A DNA stretch of 64,000 nucleotides from Pedobacter yulinensis (lineage in GTDB: Bacteria > Bacteroidota > Bacteroidia > Sphingobacteriales > Sphingobacteriaceae), in assembly GCF_003029735.1 (NCBI RefSeq), contig NZ_KZ686269.1, forward strand, positions 744,001 to 808,000. The letters run 5' to 3'. The notes under the pieces are model-generated. The model did not search any database and was not told where the DNA came from. It saw only the letters and a list, made by a program, of their open reading frames with translations. Every line of letters starts with the position of its first letter. Positions within the stretch are counted from its first letter, which is position 1. Positions 1-11,451 of the stretch are shown here, piece after piece. The position numbers were made by a program, and so were the translations under genes.

Positions 1-1658
<1,658 letters not shown>

Positions 1659-1659
<1 letters not shown>

Positions 1660-2252
1660 TGCTAGTCGTTGTCTCGCATCCGGATTTGGTTCACAACGAA
1701 CTCGCCCAGGTAAACCAGATGTTCGCTGCGGGCATGGAATACTTCCACCTGCGTAAGCCCGGTCTGTCCAGGTCGGGGCAGCTGGCCTATCTGGCGGGTA
1801 TCAGGCCGGAGTTCAGGAACCGGGTTGCCCTGCACCAGCACCACGACCTGGCTGAACAAGCGGGTACCCGCAGGCTGCATGACCGTACAGAGGCAAGGCA
1901 TAGCCGAAGCCGTTTCGAGCCTGACATTGTGTATTCGACCTCTGTTCATGCAGGCGACACCGGCCTGCCACCCGGGCACCAATACAGCTATGCATTCTTT
2001 GGTCCGGTATTTCAGAGCATTTCCAAGCCGGGGTACGGTGCAGGCGGCAACCAGGTCTCGGCACCGCCTCTGCCGCAGATCAGAATGGTGGCCATTGGCG
2101 GGATAACCGGAAACAACTGCAGCGAGCTGCTGCACAGGGGATTTGCAAGCATTGCGGTGCTTGGCAGCATCTGGCAGGCCGGCGATCCCGTCGCAGCTTA
2201 TTTAAGTATACAAGAAACATGGAACAAGAAAGACCCCTGGTCATCAGTATAG
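1659..2252 (+). CDS. Thiamine-phosphate synthase family protein (ThiE/TenI-like)
   Basis: A 197-residue TIM-barrel protein of the ThiE/TenI family. Family signatures seen are HLRKP near residue 32, a YSTSVH segment, AFFGPVFQSISKPGYG in the middle and the phosphate-binding AIGGITGNN turn near residue 145. It starts in the TAATG overlap with thiC, and its end overlaps thiD by 34 bases. A second, more canonical ThiE is encoded two genes downstream (2967), so this copy may be the TenI-type thiazole tautomerase or a divergent thiamine-phosphate synthase. The sequence alone does not decide between these. The protein is shorter than a usual ThiE (about 210 residues). Confidence 0.85.
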
Positions 2253-2974
2253 CCGGTTACGATCCCAGCGGCGGTGCGGGTGTACTTGCCGATGTCAAGA
2301 CATTCGAGCAGCTGCACTGCCAGGGCCTGGCCGCATTGTCTGCCCTTACGGTGCAAACGCCAGCGACCGTTATTTCAGTTAACTGGCTGTCGCTGGCCCA
2401 GATTCTGGCGCAGGTAACGCCCTTGCTGGCGGCTTGCAGGGTTGGGACAGTGAAGATCGGGCTGGTGCGGGACATGCCCCTGCTGGCCGCGCTGCTGGAA
2501 GCGCTTCACGCGCTGAAGCCTGGTCTACGGCTGGTCTGGGACCCGGTGCTTCAAAGCAGTTCTGGCTTTACGCTCTTTGAACTGCCCGGGCGGGACGAAA
2601 TTGCCGCTGTTTTAAGCCGAATGACCCTGCTTACACCAAATGCCGGCGAAGCCTGCGCCCTATCTGCCACAGCAGATCCTTTCCATGCAGCGGCATCGCT
2701 CTCCAGACACACGGCCGTATTGCTTAAAGGCGGGCATCTGGAGGCCAGCCGCGGCACTGACTACCTGTTCCAGGACGGTGAACTCAGGGCTACTTTTTTA
2801 CCAGGGGAAACAAGGCTCTGGCCAAAGCACGGGTCTGGCTGTATTTTTTCAAGCGCCGTTGCAGCCGGCCTGGCCCGTGGACTGGATCTGCAAAACGCCT
2901 GCAGCACCGCTAAACACTATACCGAAAAACGCCTGGCCAGTCACCCGGGCCTGCTTGCTTACCACGATGAATAG
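2219..2974 (+). CDS. thiD: Hydroxymethylpyrimidine/phosphomethylpyrimidine kinase ThiD
   Basis: 251-residue ribokinase-fold kinase that phosphorylates HMP and HMP-P to HMP-PP for thiamine assembly. The N-terminus has the substrate motif SIAGYDPSGGAG (residues 10-21). The C-terminal half has the anion-hole motif KHGSGCIFSSAVAAG, with G-S-G-C replacing the commoner GTGC. The ATG at 2219 is chosen because it precedes the conserved SIAGYDPSGG by the usual distance. The gene overlaps the preceding TenI-like gene by 34 bases and the following thiE by 8 bases, indicating translational coupling in the thi operon. Confidence 0.95.
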   Translation: MEQERPLVISIAGYDPSGGAGVLADVKTFEQLHCQGLAALSALTVQTPATVISVNWLSLAQILAQVTPLLAACRVGTVKIGLVRDMPLLAALLEALHALKPGLRLVWDPVLQSSSGFTLFELPGRDEIAAVLSRMTLLTPNAGEACALSATADPFHAAASLSRHTAVLLKGGHLEASRGTDYLFQDGELRATFLPGETRLWPKHGSGCIFSSAVAAGLARGLDLQNACSTAKHYTEKRLASHPGLLAYHDE

Positions 2975-3596
2975 AGTACAATACATTTCGCAGGGCGAAA
3001 CAAACAAAGAACAGCTGCGCCATATAACCGAGGTACTGGACGCAGGATGCGGCTGGATACAGCTCCGGCACAAAAACGGAGGTGAAGATGAGCGTAGACG
3101 TCTGGCCGAACAGGTAAGGCAGCTTTGCTCCGGGTACGGCGCTACCTTTATTGTCAATGACCACCCTGAACTCGCCTTTGAAACAGGTGCAGACGGTGTG
3201 CATCTTGGCCTGTCAGACGTGGCGGTGGGTACAGCGCGCATGCGGCTTGGCACCGGCAAGATCATTGGCGGCACAGCCAATACCCTCGAAGACGTTCTGC
3301 AGCGTGTGGCAGAAGGCTGCGACTACATTGGTTTAGGTCCCTTTGCTTATACCACCACAAAAGCAAAACTCAGTCCCATCCTCGGGCTGGAGGGGTATCA
3401 AAGAATGCTTAAGGCGCTGGGCTCGGCCGGGACGGTCATACCCATTTATGCAATCGGCGGAATCACACTGGCCGACCTCCCAGCGCTTGCGGCAAGCGGT
3501 ATTGCTGGTGTAGCAGTGTCGGGACTGTTGAGCCGTTCGAAAGATAAGCGTCAAACAATCAACATAATAAACGAATTACTGACATGTCAATATTAA
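2967..3596 (+). CDS. thiE: Thiamine-phosphate synthase ThiE
   Basis: Joins HMP-PP and thiazole phosphate to thiamine monophosphate. The 209-residue protein carries the canonical elements: WIQLRHKN near residue 30, [10 protein letters not shown] near 60, [10 protein letters not shown] near 75, [13 protein letters not shown] near 130, and IYAIGGIT for phosphate binding near 165. A longer open frame starts at 2640 inside thiD, but ATG 2967 gives the normal ThiE length and N-terminus and lies in an 8-base overlap with the thiD stop. The end overlaps thiG by 13 bases. This is the canonical ThiE of the two copies in the operon. Confidence 0.95.
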   Translation: MNRVQYISQGETNKEQLRHITEVLDAGCGWIQLRHKNGGEDERRRLAEQVRQLCSGYGATFIVNDHPELAFETGADGVHLGLSDVAVGTARMRLGTGKIIGGTANTLEDVLQRVAEGCDYIGLGPFAYTTTKAKLSPILGLEGYQRMLKALGSAGTVIPIYAIGGITLADLPALAASGIAGVAVSGLLSRSKDKRQTINIINELLTCQY

Positions 3597-4351
3597 CGAT
3601 AGCTGGAAAATCATTTGGTTCGCGCCTGTTCCTGGGTACGGGCAAATTTGGCAGTACCGCGCTTATGGAACAGGCTGTGCTGGCTTCGGGATCTGAATTG
3701 GTAACGGTCGCCTTGAAACGCATCGGGTCCGGAGAAAACGACGAAATGATCCGTTCCCTTGACCATCCGGGCATCAGCCTGCTGCCCAACACATCGGGCG
3801 CAAGGAATGCACGCGAGGCAATCTTTGCTGCAGAGCTGGCCCGGGAGGCACTGGAAACAAACTGGCTCAAACTGGAAATACACCCTGACCAGAAGTACCT
3901 GCTCCCTGACGCGGTAGAAACGCTGAAGGCTACAGAGGCCCTGGCCAGGCTGGGTTTTATTGTCTTGCCCTACATCCATGCGGACCCGGTGCTTTGCAAA
4001 CAGCTCGAGGAGGCCGGAACGGCCGCGGTCATGCCGCTCGGCGCCCCGATCGGCACGAACAAAGGGTTGAAGACACTTGACTTTCTTGAGATCATCATTG
4101 AACAGAGCCGGGTGCCGGTCATTGTTGATGCGGGAATTGGTGCGCCCTCGCACGCCGCCCGGGCCATGGAGATCGGTGCAGACGCGGTTCTCGTCAATAC
4201 AGCGATCGCGGCAAGCGGCGATCCAGCGGGTATGGCAGCTGCATTCCGGCTCGCCGTGGAAGCCGGCCGGATGGCCTATGAAGCCGAGCTGCCAGCCATA
4301 AACCGCGCCGCTGAAGCCAGCAGTCCTTTAACCGCTTTTCTTAACCATTAA
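3584..4351 (+). CDS. thiG: Thiazole synthase ThiG
   Basis: 255-residue TIM-barrel enzyme that condenses deoxyxylulose phosphate, dehydroglycine and the ThiS thiocarboxylate into thiazole phosphate. Seen are the N-terminal [23 protein letters not shown] containing the Schiff-base lysine (near residue 45), and the C-terminal [20 protein letters not shown] and VLVNTAI phosphate-site segments. It overlaps thiE by 13 bases and is followed by thiH, the dehydroglycine-forming partner. Its sulfur partners ThiS and ThiF are not in the window; thiS may lie upstream of thiC as in related operons. Confidence 0.97.
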   Translation: MSILTIAGKSFGSRLFLGTGKFGSTALMEQAVLASGSELVTVALKRIGSGENDEMIRSLDHPGISLLPNTSGARNAREAIFAAELAREALETNWLKLEIHPDQKYLLPDAVETLKATEALARLGFIVLPYIHADPVLCKQLEEAGTAAVMPLGAPIGTNKGLKTLDFLEIIIEQSRVPVIVDAGIGAPSHAARAMEIGADAVLVNTAIAASGDPAGMAAAFRLAVEAGRMAYEAELPAINRAAEASSPLTAFLNH

Positions 4352-4359
4352 TTTTGGCC

Positions 4360-5490
4360 ATGTTCACAGCACTTTTTGATTCGTACAACTGGGAAGAAGT
4401 CAAAGTGAGTATCCTCGGCAAAACGGCAAATGATGTGGAGCGGGCGCTGGCCCGCAGCAAACGCTCGCTTGAAGATTTCAAGGCGCTGATCTCGCCGGCC
4501 GCGGCCCCCTACCTCGAAGAAATGGCCCGGCAAAGCCAGGAGTTAACGCGTCAGCGCTTCGGCCGTACCATCCAGATGTACGTGCCCCTCTACCTGAGCA
4601 ATGCCTGCCAGAATATTTGCACGTATTGCGCGTTCAGCCTGGACAACAAGATACCCCGAAAAACGCTCGATGCTGCGGGTATCCTCGCTGAGGCCGCCGT
4701 GATCAGGCAAATGGGCTATGAACATGTGCTGCTGGTTACCGGCGAGGCAAACCTGACTGTTGGCGTGGATTATCTGCAGCGAGCCCTTCGGCTGCTCAAG
4801 CCGCATTTTTCTCAACTGTCTATGGAAGTGCAGCCGCTTGACCAATCTGACTATGAAGTACTTATACCCGAAGGTTTGCATGCCGTGCTTGTTTACCAGG
4901 AAACTTACCACCGGGATAATTACCGCAAACACCATCCTAAAGGAAAGAAGTCCAATTTCAATTACCGGCTCGAAACGCCCGACCGCTTAGGCAAAGCAAA
5001 CGTGCACCGCATTGGCCTGGGCACGCTGATCGGCCTTGAAGACTGGCGAACAGATTGTTTTTTCACCGCCCTGCACCTGCGGTACCTGGAGAAAACCTAT
5101 TGGCAGACCCGGTTTTCGGTTTCCTTTCCGCGGCTGCGTCCTATTGAACTGGAAGGGCAACCCAGCCCTTTGACGTTCGACACACACATGAGTGACCGGG
5201 AACTGGTGCAGCTGATCTGCGCCTGGCGGTTGTTCAGCTCTGAACTGGAAATCTCACTTTCCACCCGGGAGGAACAGCGTTTCAGGGATCATGTGATCGG
5301 GCTTGGCGTGACCAGCATCAGTGCCGGCTCCCGTACAAGCCCGGGCGGTTATACCGCCCCCGCACAGGAGCTCGGGCAGTTCGAAATTTCAGACGAGCGG
5401 AGTCCGGCCGAGATTGCTGAGATGATCAGGAAACGCGGCTACGAACCGGTCTGGAAAGATTGGGATCGCAGTTTTCTAACGCAGACTTAA
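4360..5490 (+). CDS. thiH: 2-iminoacetate synthase ThiH
   Basis: Radical-SAM tyrosine lyase making dehydroglycine (2-iminoacetate) for ThiG. The CQNICTYCAFS segment supplies the C-x3-C-x2-C iron-sulfur motif near residue 85. The N-terminal SILGKTANDVERAL and C-terminal biotin/thiamine-synthase-associated region are typical, and 376 residues is the family length. A TTG at 4354 is possible, but ATG 4360 matches the family start and lies 8 bases after the thiG stop. It is the last gene of the operon and ends tail to tail with the polymerase gene on the other strand; the stop codons share the palindrome TTAA at 5487-5490. Confidence 0.95.
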   Translation: MFTALFDSYNWEEVKVSILGKTANDVERALARSKRSLEDFKALISPAAAPYLEEMARQSQELTRQRFGRTIQMYVPLYLSNACQNICTYCAFSLDNKIPRKTLDAAGILAEAAVIRQMGYEHVLLVTGEANLTVGVDYLQRALRLLKPHFSQLSMEVQPLDQSDYEVLIPEGLHAVLVYQETYHRDNYRKHHPKGKKSNFNYRLETPDRLGKANVHRIGLGTLIGLEDWRTDCFFTALHLRYLEKTYWQTRFSVSFPRLRPIELEGQPSPLTFDTHMSDRELVQLICAWRLFSSELEISLSTREEQRFRDHVIGLGVTSISAGSRTSPGGYTAPAQELGQFEISDERSPAEIAEMIRKRGYEPVWKDWDRSFLTQT

Positions 5491-8486
5491 CCGGCTGCTG
5501 CCGGGTTAAGGCGGATATCAAGTTTGGCAAACTGCTGCACCTCGACCGATGGTACACCGAAATCTGCGATGACCTTGCCAAGAATCAGGTAACAACCCCG
5601 CCCCCGGAACGGATAACCGTTCGAGGCGCCGGGAAAATGTACCGTATCGAAAAAATCGCCGGCAGCGTCCAGGAAGGTACCAAACCACATTTTTCCGTTA
5701 TTGCGCATGCGAACGGGTTTTTCACATACATAATTGCCCACCATTTTTACCGTCTGCCCTATTTTTTCGCGCAGCCGGGCAGCCGGCACATCGCCGCGGT
5801 AGCTGGTCTTTAACAGGCTGAACATGTCGACGCCGAGCGGATAACCCAGCAATTCAAGCTCATTGTAGGCATCTTCCAGTTCTGAATGCTCGAGCTCGGG
5901 TAAGGTGAATGTTTTTTTTGCCAGTTCGAACAGTTCGGGGACCTTGCTCATTTGCGGTCTATGGCCCAAAAAATCGTGAATGTCCCAGAGTAGTTCTTTC
6001 TTGGTTCGGCCGGTAAACCGCAGAGCCCCGAGCCTGGCCAGGATCAGCGCCTGCTCAAGGCCGGTCTGGCTGCGCTTCAGAAAATCGCCCAGGTTACGAA
6101 ACTTTCCGCCGGCTGTGCGCTGTTCCACGATGGAACAGGCCACTTTTTTTTCCAGGCCCTGAATCCCTGCGAAGCCAAGCCAGACATCGTTCCCGGTTAT
6201 ACTGACCTGAATTTCGCTCTGGTTAACGCAGGGTAAATGCACGCGCGCGCCGGTTTTCTTCAGTTCGTGCACATACACCCAGCGTGGGTAAAAGCCCCCG
6301 TAATTGTTGAGAACGGCTACCATGAATTCTTTCGGGAAATATGTTTTCAGGTACAGGCTCTGGTAACTTTCTACGGCAAACGACGCCGAGTGTGCTTTTG
6401 AAAAACTGAAGCCGGCAAAAGATGAGACCTGTCGCCAGACCTCGGTAATGGTGCTTTCATCACGGCCCAGCCGGCGGGCGCTGTCAAAGAAGCGCTGCAC
6501 GAGTTTTGCAAACTCTTTCTCTGAGCGGAACTTTCCACTCATGGCCCTGCGCAGCACATCAGAATCGGACAGGTCAAGGCCGGCAAAATGATGGCAGATT
6601 TTGATCACATCTTCCTGGTATACCATGACGCCAAAAGTCTCCTTCAGATGCGTTTCCATAACCGGATGTAAGTATTTAACCCCTTCCGGATTGTGGTAAT
6701 TCTCGATATAGGTCTTCATCATGCCAGAGCCCGCCACTCCCGGCCTGATGATCGAACTGGCGGCTACCAGGGTCAGGTAATCGCTGCAATTCAGTTTGCC
6801 GAGCAGCTGCCGCATGGCCGGCGATTCGATATAGAAACAGCCGATGGCCTGTGCGTTGCGCAGGTTTGCATTGAGCAGCGGATCCTGTTTGAACGACTTG
6901 AAGTTGTGGATATCGACTGTTTGCTGCCGGTTTTCCCTGACCAGCTCTACTGCTTCGCGAATGTGCCCGATTCCGCGCTGGCTCAGCACGTCGAATTTTT
7001 CAAAACCGATCTCCTCGGCCTCATACATGTCCCACTGCACGGTTGGCAGACCTTTGGGTGGCAGATCAAGCGCCGTGTAATAACTCAGGGGCTCCTCAGA
7101 AATGATGATGCCCCCTGAGTGGATGGAACGCTGGTTGGGCATTTTGCGCAACCGTTCATACACCCGCATGATGCGTTGGAACATCGCATTTTCCCTGTGC
7201 AGTCCGGACCGCGCCGGGTCGCTGAATTCATCTATTTCAGACTTGGGCAGGCCCAGGACCTTACCGATTTCCCGGATAACGGCCCGGTCGCCGAAGGTGC
7301 TCATGGTTCCCAGCAGCGCTACGTGCTCAGAACCATATTTCCCGAACATGTACCGCTGTACCTCTTCGCGCTCATTCCAGGCGTAGTCAATATCAAAATC
7401 GGGCGGACTGCTGCGTTGTTCATTCAGGAATCGCTCGAAGTACAGGTCCAGGTCCATGGGGTCAACATCGGTGATCTTCAGGCAATATGCAACGATGCTG
7501 TTTGCGCCGGAGCCCCGGCCAACGTGGTAGAACCCGCGTGAGGTCGAAAAACGGATCATGTCATAAACGATCAGGAAGTACGAAACGAACTCCAGTTTCT
7601 CGATCACAGCGAGCTCTTTTTCAACGCGGGCCCGTGCTTCCCTGTCGTCGGCGGCATAACGGTACGGGAAGGCTTCGTAGGTAAGTTTTCTGAGCAGTGA
7701 ACGGTCGTCTTCGGCACTCCCGGTAAAGTGTTTTTTATTTTTCGCCTTCGGTTCTTCCAGGTAGCCAGACAGGTCACAGTTATCTACCAGCCGGCGGGTG
7801 TTTTCGCAGATAAAGGGATAGCTGGCATAACTGGCGGCCAGTTTTTCCGCTGTCATAAACCGCTCGTCGGGGCGGCACTTCCGGGTATCGTCTACCTTTG
7901 CAAGCAAAGTATTGCAATCAATGGCCCGCAGGTACTCATGCAGCCGGTAGTCGTACTTGTCGCGAACGGTTACGGGTTGCCAGCACACCAGTTTCGATTT
8001 CAGTTCTGCGTTGAGTTTGCCGTAGAGTTGGTTCAGTTCGTCTGCCCGAATGCCGACGTATTCATGTGCAAGCAGGTCGGCGGGCGCCTGGCGGAAGGGA
8101 TAAATGATAAAAACTTCGCTCAGCACCGGAGCACGGCTACCGAATGGTTCCCCGCGCAGCTGGTAATCGGTGAGGTGGCTGTTTAACTGTCGCATGCCTT
8201 CCCTGCTGCGCGCAATGCCGACATAGCGGCAGTTGTTATCGGCGCGGAAATCGATCCCGGTAATGGGCTTAAGCTGATAGGCAGGCTCGAAGTCTTCTTT
8301 TTCAGTTTGTGCCGTGCCCCGGGCCAGTTTGGCGCAGCGCCTGATGAAACGCAGGGCGCCCGTAGCGTTGTTGATGTCTGTCAGTGCGAAGGCCCCGATG
8401 CCGTGCAATTTCGCCTCCTGCACCAGGTCTTCAATGTCCATGATGCCGTAACGCAGGCTGTATTGAGAATGTACGTTCAGGAACAT
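5487..8486 (-). CDS. Error-prone DNA polymerase III alpha-type subunit (DnaE2/ImuC-like)
   Basis: A 999-residue C-family polymerase. The N-terminal PHP domain begins NVHSQYSLRYG. The palm carries PDFDID (residues 362-367, catalytic Asp363 and Asp365) and the third Asp in EKFDVLSQRG (Asp499). A helix-hairpin-helix region and a C-terminal OB-fold follow. It is about 150 residues shorter than a replicative DnaE and ends after the OB-fold, as DnaE2/ImuC proteins do. The start is taken at ATG 8486 (MFLNVHSQYS), 7 bases after dinB; an upstream ATG at 8534 would overlap dinB and add a non-conserved leader. Co-transcription with dinB suggests a damage-inducible translesion role. Confidence 0.88.
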   Translation of the reverse strand: MFLNVHSQYSLRYGIMDIEDLVQEAKLHGIGAFALTDINNATGALRFIRRCAKLARGTAQTEKEDFEPAYQLKPITGIDFRADNNCRYVGIARSREGMRQLNSHLTDYQLRGEPFGSRAPVLSEVFIIYPFRQAPADLLAHEYVGIRADELNQLYGKLNAELKSKLVCWQPVTVRDKYDYRLHEYLRAIDCNTLLAKVDDTRKCRPDERFMTAEKLAASYASYPFICENTRRLVDNCDLSGYLEEPKAKNKKHFTGSAEDDRSLLRKLTYEAFPYRYAADDREARARVEKELAVIEKLEFVSYFLIVYDMIRFSTSRGFYHVGRGSGANSIVAYCLKITDVDPMDLDLYFERFLNEQRSSPPDFDIDYAWNEREEVQRYMFGKYGSEHVALLGTMSTFGDRAVIREIGKVLGLPKSEIDEFSDPARSGLHRENAMFQRIMRVYERLRKMPNQRSIHSGGIIISEEPLSYYTALDLPPKGLPTVQWDMYEAEEIGFEKFDVLSQRGIGHIREAVELVRENRQQTVDIHNFKSFKQDPLLNANLRNAQAIGCFYIESPAMRQLLGKLNCSDYLTLVAASSIIRPGVAGSGMMKTYIENYHNPEGVKYLHPVMETHLKETFGVMVYQEDVIKICHHFAGLDLSDSDVLRRAMSGKFRSEKEFAKLVQRFFDSARRLGRDESTITEVWRQVSSFAGFSFSKAHSASFAVESYQSLYLKTYFPKEFMVAVLNNYGGFYPRWVYVHELKKTGARVHLPCVNQSEIQVSITGNDVWLGFAGIQGLEKKVACSIVEQRTAGGKFRNLGDFLKRSQTGLEQALILARLGALRFTGRTKKELLWDIHDFLGHRPQMSKVPELFELAKKTFTLPELEHSELEDAYNELELLGYPLGVDMFSLLKTSYRGDVPAARLREKIGQTVKMVGNYVCEKPVRMRNNGKMWFGTFLDAAGDFFDTVHFPGASNGYPFRGRGCYLILGKVIADFGVPSVEVQQFAKLDIRLNPAAAG

Positions 8487-8493
8487 GGTAGAC

Positions 8494-9657
8494 TTATTTA
8501 CGGCCCGGCATATCAAGCGCGGTGGCCAGGACAAGGCTGTTCATGCCGTAGCGCGCCCGGACACGGTCCATGGCCTGGTAGAGGCTGTACCGCTCCTCGG
8601 CCGTATGGTACAGATCAATCTGCTCATGTCCGCTAACCAGGTGGGAAAGTTTCACGCCCACCAGTCGCAGCAGCATACGTTTTTTATATACTTTATCGAA
8701 CAGGTCCCGCGCTTTGCCAATGAGCAGTGAGTCTAGTGAGGTATAAGGGATCATGGCTTGTTGCGTAACCGTTTCAAAATTGCTGTACCGGATCGTGACG
8801 GTAATACACGCAGTTAATTTGCGTTGCTGGCGCAGCTCAAACGTTAACTCGGTCACCATGCGGGCCAGGAGCGCTTTCAGCTTCGGTATATCCATTGTAT
8901 CTGACTCAAAGGTCTGCTGCGTGCCGATAGACTTGCGTTCCTGGTATGGCACGATCGGCGAAAGATCGATGCCGTTGGCTTTCTGCGATAAACTCAGGCC
9001 GTTTTTACCCAGAATCTTGAACATCAGCTCCTGCGGAATTTCTTTCAGTGTGCGCACATACCTGACGCCCATTTCGCTCAGCTTGCGAAAAGTCGACTCG
9101 CCCAGCCCGGGAATTTTGCTGATCATCAGCGGATCGAGAAAAGTTTGCACGTGCGGGAAAGGTACCTGCAGCTGTCCGTTCGGTTTACTTTCATTGGTCG
9201 CTACCTTTGATACCATTTTATTGACAGAAAGCCCGAAAGAGACCGGCAGCCCTGTTTCTTTCAGAATGGTTTCTTTAAGGCCGGACGCAAATTTCATGGC
9301 CCCGAAGAAACGGTCCATTCCGGTCATGTCAATGTAATGCTCGTCGATGCTTGCTTTTTCCAGCACGGGCACACGCTCTTTCAGGACCCCGGTTACCACC
9401 TGCGACTCCTTGCTGTACTCTTCCATGCTGCCTTTTACAAAAATGGCCTGCGGACAAAGCTGCCTGGCCAGCCGCGACGGCATGGCTGAGTGAATACCGT
9501 ATTTCCGGGCTTCATAACTGCAGGATGCCACTACCCCCCTGTCAGAACTCCCGCCAATGATAACGGGCTTGCCCGCGAGCGCCGGGTTTTTCCTAACCTC
9601 GACCGAGACGAAAAACGAGTCCAGGTCCATATGTATTACCTGCTTGTCTTTTTGCAT
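8494..9657 (-). CDS. dinB: Y-family DNA polymerase IV (DinB-like)
   Basis: 387-residue translesion polymerase. Catalytic acidic residues are present: Asp11 in HMDLDSFFVSVE and Asp105/Glu106 in ASIDEHYIDM. The steric-gate region, the thumb helix-hairpin-helix (SKIPGLGESTFRKL) and the little-finger domain follow. The retained catalytic residues argue for an active polymerase and against an inactive ImuB. It is the first gene of a two-gene operon with the DnaE2-like polymerase, and a -7 box plus dyad lie just upstream. Related Bacteroidota often place a LexA-like gene next to such pairs; none is seen here. Confidence 0.92.
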   Translation of the reverse strand: MQKDKQVIHMDLDSFFVSVEVRKNPALAGKPVIIGGSSDRGVVASCSYEARKYGIHSAMPSRLARQLCPQAIFVKGSMEEYSKESQVVTGVLKERVPVLEKASIDEHYIDMTGMDRFFGAMKFASGLKETILKETGLPVSFGLSVNKMVSKVATNESKPNGQLQVPFPHVQTFLDPLMISKIPGLGESTFRKLSEMGVRYVRTLKEIPQELMFKILGKNGLSLSQKANGIDLSPIVPYQERKSIGTQQTFESDTMDIPKLKALLARMVTELTFELRQQRKLTACITVTIRYSNFETVTQQAMIPYTSLDSLLIGKARDLFDKVYKKRMLLRLVGVKLSHLVSGHEQIDLYHTAEERYSLYQAMDRVRARYGMNSLVLATALDMPGRK

Positions 9658-9674
9658 AACGACCTATTTGTTTT

Positions 9675-9697
9675 CAAATATACTAAAAATATTAGCA
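9675..9697 (-). promoter_or_regulatory. dinB promoter -7 box with overlapping dyad (possible SOS operator)
   Basis: On the minus strand TATATTTG (9682-9675) matches the Bacteroidota -7 box TAnnTTTG and lies 18 bases before the dinB ATG. Partly overlapping it, 9681-9697 reads TACTAAAAATATTAGCA, an imperfect dyad of the form T.CTAA.....TTAG.A. No TTTG was found at the usual -33 spacing. A repressor bound here would block the promoter, as expected for damage-inducible polymerases. The identity of the regulator is inference. Confidence 0.4.
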
Positions 9698-9936
9698 AAT
9701 TGTTTTTGATCTGAAAACATCTTTACTAGAGTTCAAGGGTGCTGATTCGTCCGTTTGTCCAGAAAAGTGGACGTGTTTTGAGGCCGGAATGATCAGGCTG
9801 GTCTGCAGGAAAAGGCAGATAAACCGCTGAAAGTAACGGGTTTGTTTCATTTCCGCACAATGTTGGCAAGGTCTTTTCAATACGGGTCCCAACAGTTCAG
9901 GCCTTGGGGGTCGGGACGAACACAAGATCTAGAAAT

Positions 9937-11235
9937 ATGAAAACAATTACTAAATCAGCCGTAATTCTTTCGCTTTGCGCACTGGCAACGCAGTCTTACG
10001 CACAGGAAACGACGACTTCAGAAAATACACCCCGCGAATTTCGCACCTGGTCTGTCGGGCTAAACGGAGGGGTACTGACACCTTACACCATTTTCAGGGG
10101 AAAAACCAACGACTTTAACACACCGACCGAAAACTGGGGTTACGGCGGTTTTGTGAAAAAACAATTTACGCCAAGCTTCGGACTCCAGGCCGATTTCCTG
10201 GCCGGTAACGTTGAAGGGCTTCGTGCCGCTGGTCTACCTGCAGGTCCTGCCTATGAAGATTCGCGGTTTAAAACCCACATCGAATGGTCGGCAGCGCTGA
10301 AGGCTAATGTTACCCTGGCTAACTTCAGCATCCTGAACGACCGCAGTCTTTTTTCTCCTTATGTTGCTGCCGGTGCCGGTTACATGTCATCTGCCGCTAC
10401 CACCCGTAACCTGGGTGTTGCTGATCAGGGATACCAGGAAAACTGGTTTATTCCGGCTGCGCTCGGCTTCAAGATCGCTGTATCGAGGGGTGTAAATATC
10501 GACCTTGGTTACCAGGTTAACTTTGTGAAAAGTGACAATTTTGACGGTTACAACTATGGCAGCGGAAATGATAACTTCTCATACGGGTATGCGGGTGTGG
10601 AAGTTGCCCTGGGCCGTCGCGACAAGCCGCAACTGGCTAACCACAGCCCGATTCCCGGCCTGAGCCGCGAAAGTGAAAACCTGCGCCGGTCGCTGAGTGC
10701 ACACGAAGCACAAAGCCGCCGCGACATGGAAAAATATGAGCAGGACATGGGCGATGAGGATGGAGACGGCGTAGCCAACAAATTTGACAAATGCCCTGGT
10801 ACACCTGCCAACACGGTTGTAGATGGTTCAGGATGCCCACTGAAAACACCAAGACCGGTTGTTCGTGAAAAAGTGATCGTAACTGAGGCCGACCGCAAGG
10901 TGGTTGACGAGGCGATCAGAAACCTGGAGTTTGACCTGGGTAAAGCAACCATCCGTTCAAGCTCTTATCCAACGCTGAACCGTGTTGCGGCCCTGCTCGT
11001 TGAAAAGAACTTCAGCCTGAAACTGGCTGGTCATACAGACAATACCGGTTCAATGGCACTGAACCTGCGCCTTTCTAAAGAGCGTGCAGAATCAGTAAAA
11101 GCTTACCTGGTAAGCCAGGGTGCAAACGCATCACGGATTGAAGCAACCGGTTACGGACCAAACCAGCCAATTGCCAGCAACAAGACTGCCGAAGGCCGTC
11201 AGAAAAACCGCAGGGTAGAATTTACATTGTTCTAA
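9937..11235 (+). CDS. OmpA-family outer membrane protein with thrombospondin type-3 repeat
   Basis: 432-residue outer membrane protein anchoring the envelope to peptidoglycan. A signal peptide (MKTITKSAVILSLCALATQSYAQ) is followed by an eight-strand-type beta-barrel region (about residues 35-230). A calcium-binding TSP3 segment DEDGDGVANKFDKCPGTP comes next near residue 280. The C-terminal OmpA domain follows, with LAGHTDNTGS, LRLSKERAESV and ATGYGPNQPIASN. The start is ATG 9937, since upstream in-frame codons from 9904 would precede the signal peptide. It is monocistronic, with a strong terminator 18 bases after the stop. Confidence 0.93.
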   Translation: MKTITKSAVILSLCALATQSYAQETTTSENTPREFRTWSVGLNGGVLTPYTIFRGKTNDFNTPTENWGYGGFVKKQFTPSFGLQADFLAGNVEGLRAAGLPAGPAYEDSRFKTHIEWSAALKANVTLANFSILNDRSLFSPYVAAGAGYMSSAATTRNLGVADQGYQENWFIPAALGFKIAVSRGVNIDLGYQVNFVKSDNFDGYNYGSGNDNFSYGYAGVEVALGRRDKPQLANHSPIPGLSRESENLRRSLSAHEAQSRRDMEKYEQDMGDEDGDGVANKFDKCPGTPANTVVDGSGCPLKTPRPVVREKVIVTEADRKVVDEAIRNLEFDLGKATIRSSSYPTLNRVAALLVEKNFSLKLAGHTDNTGSMALNLRLSKERAESVKAYLVSQGANASRIEATGYGPNQPIASNKTAEGRQKNRRVEFTLF

Positions 11236-11253
11236 CCTGGCTAAAACCGCACA

Positions 11254-11287
11254 AAGCCCGCCGGAGAGATCTGGCGGGCTTTTTTTT
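11254..11287 (+). terminator. Rho-independent terminator of the OmpA gene
   Basis: Perfect 9-bp stem AAGCCCGCC (11254-11262) / GGCGGGCTT (11273-11281) followed by a run of T to 11287. Confidence 0.93.
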
Positions 11288-11451
11288 GCGCCGGCGTCAA
11301 GGCTGAACGGAGTGAAAACCATGTAAGTCCTGCATGGTTGAGGGAAGCCAAGAACCAGAAATAGCGAACACGACGCATCACGTGCGTGCTGCAGAAGCAG
11401 TAGACAGGGACTTCGTACAGCGGGACCTTCCTCGCTACGCCGCGTTAGAAC

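Noticed and set aside
2640..2966. Long N-terminal extension of ThiE inside thiD.
   Set aside because: ThiD occupies this stretch with strong motifs; ThiE from ATG 2967 has the normal length and start.
9692..9925. 77-codon minus-strand frame between dinB and ompA.
   Set aside because: Covers the dinB promoter region, lacks motifs, and is divergent junk in composition.
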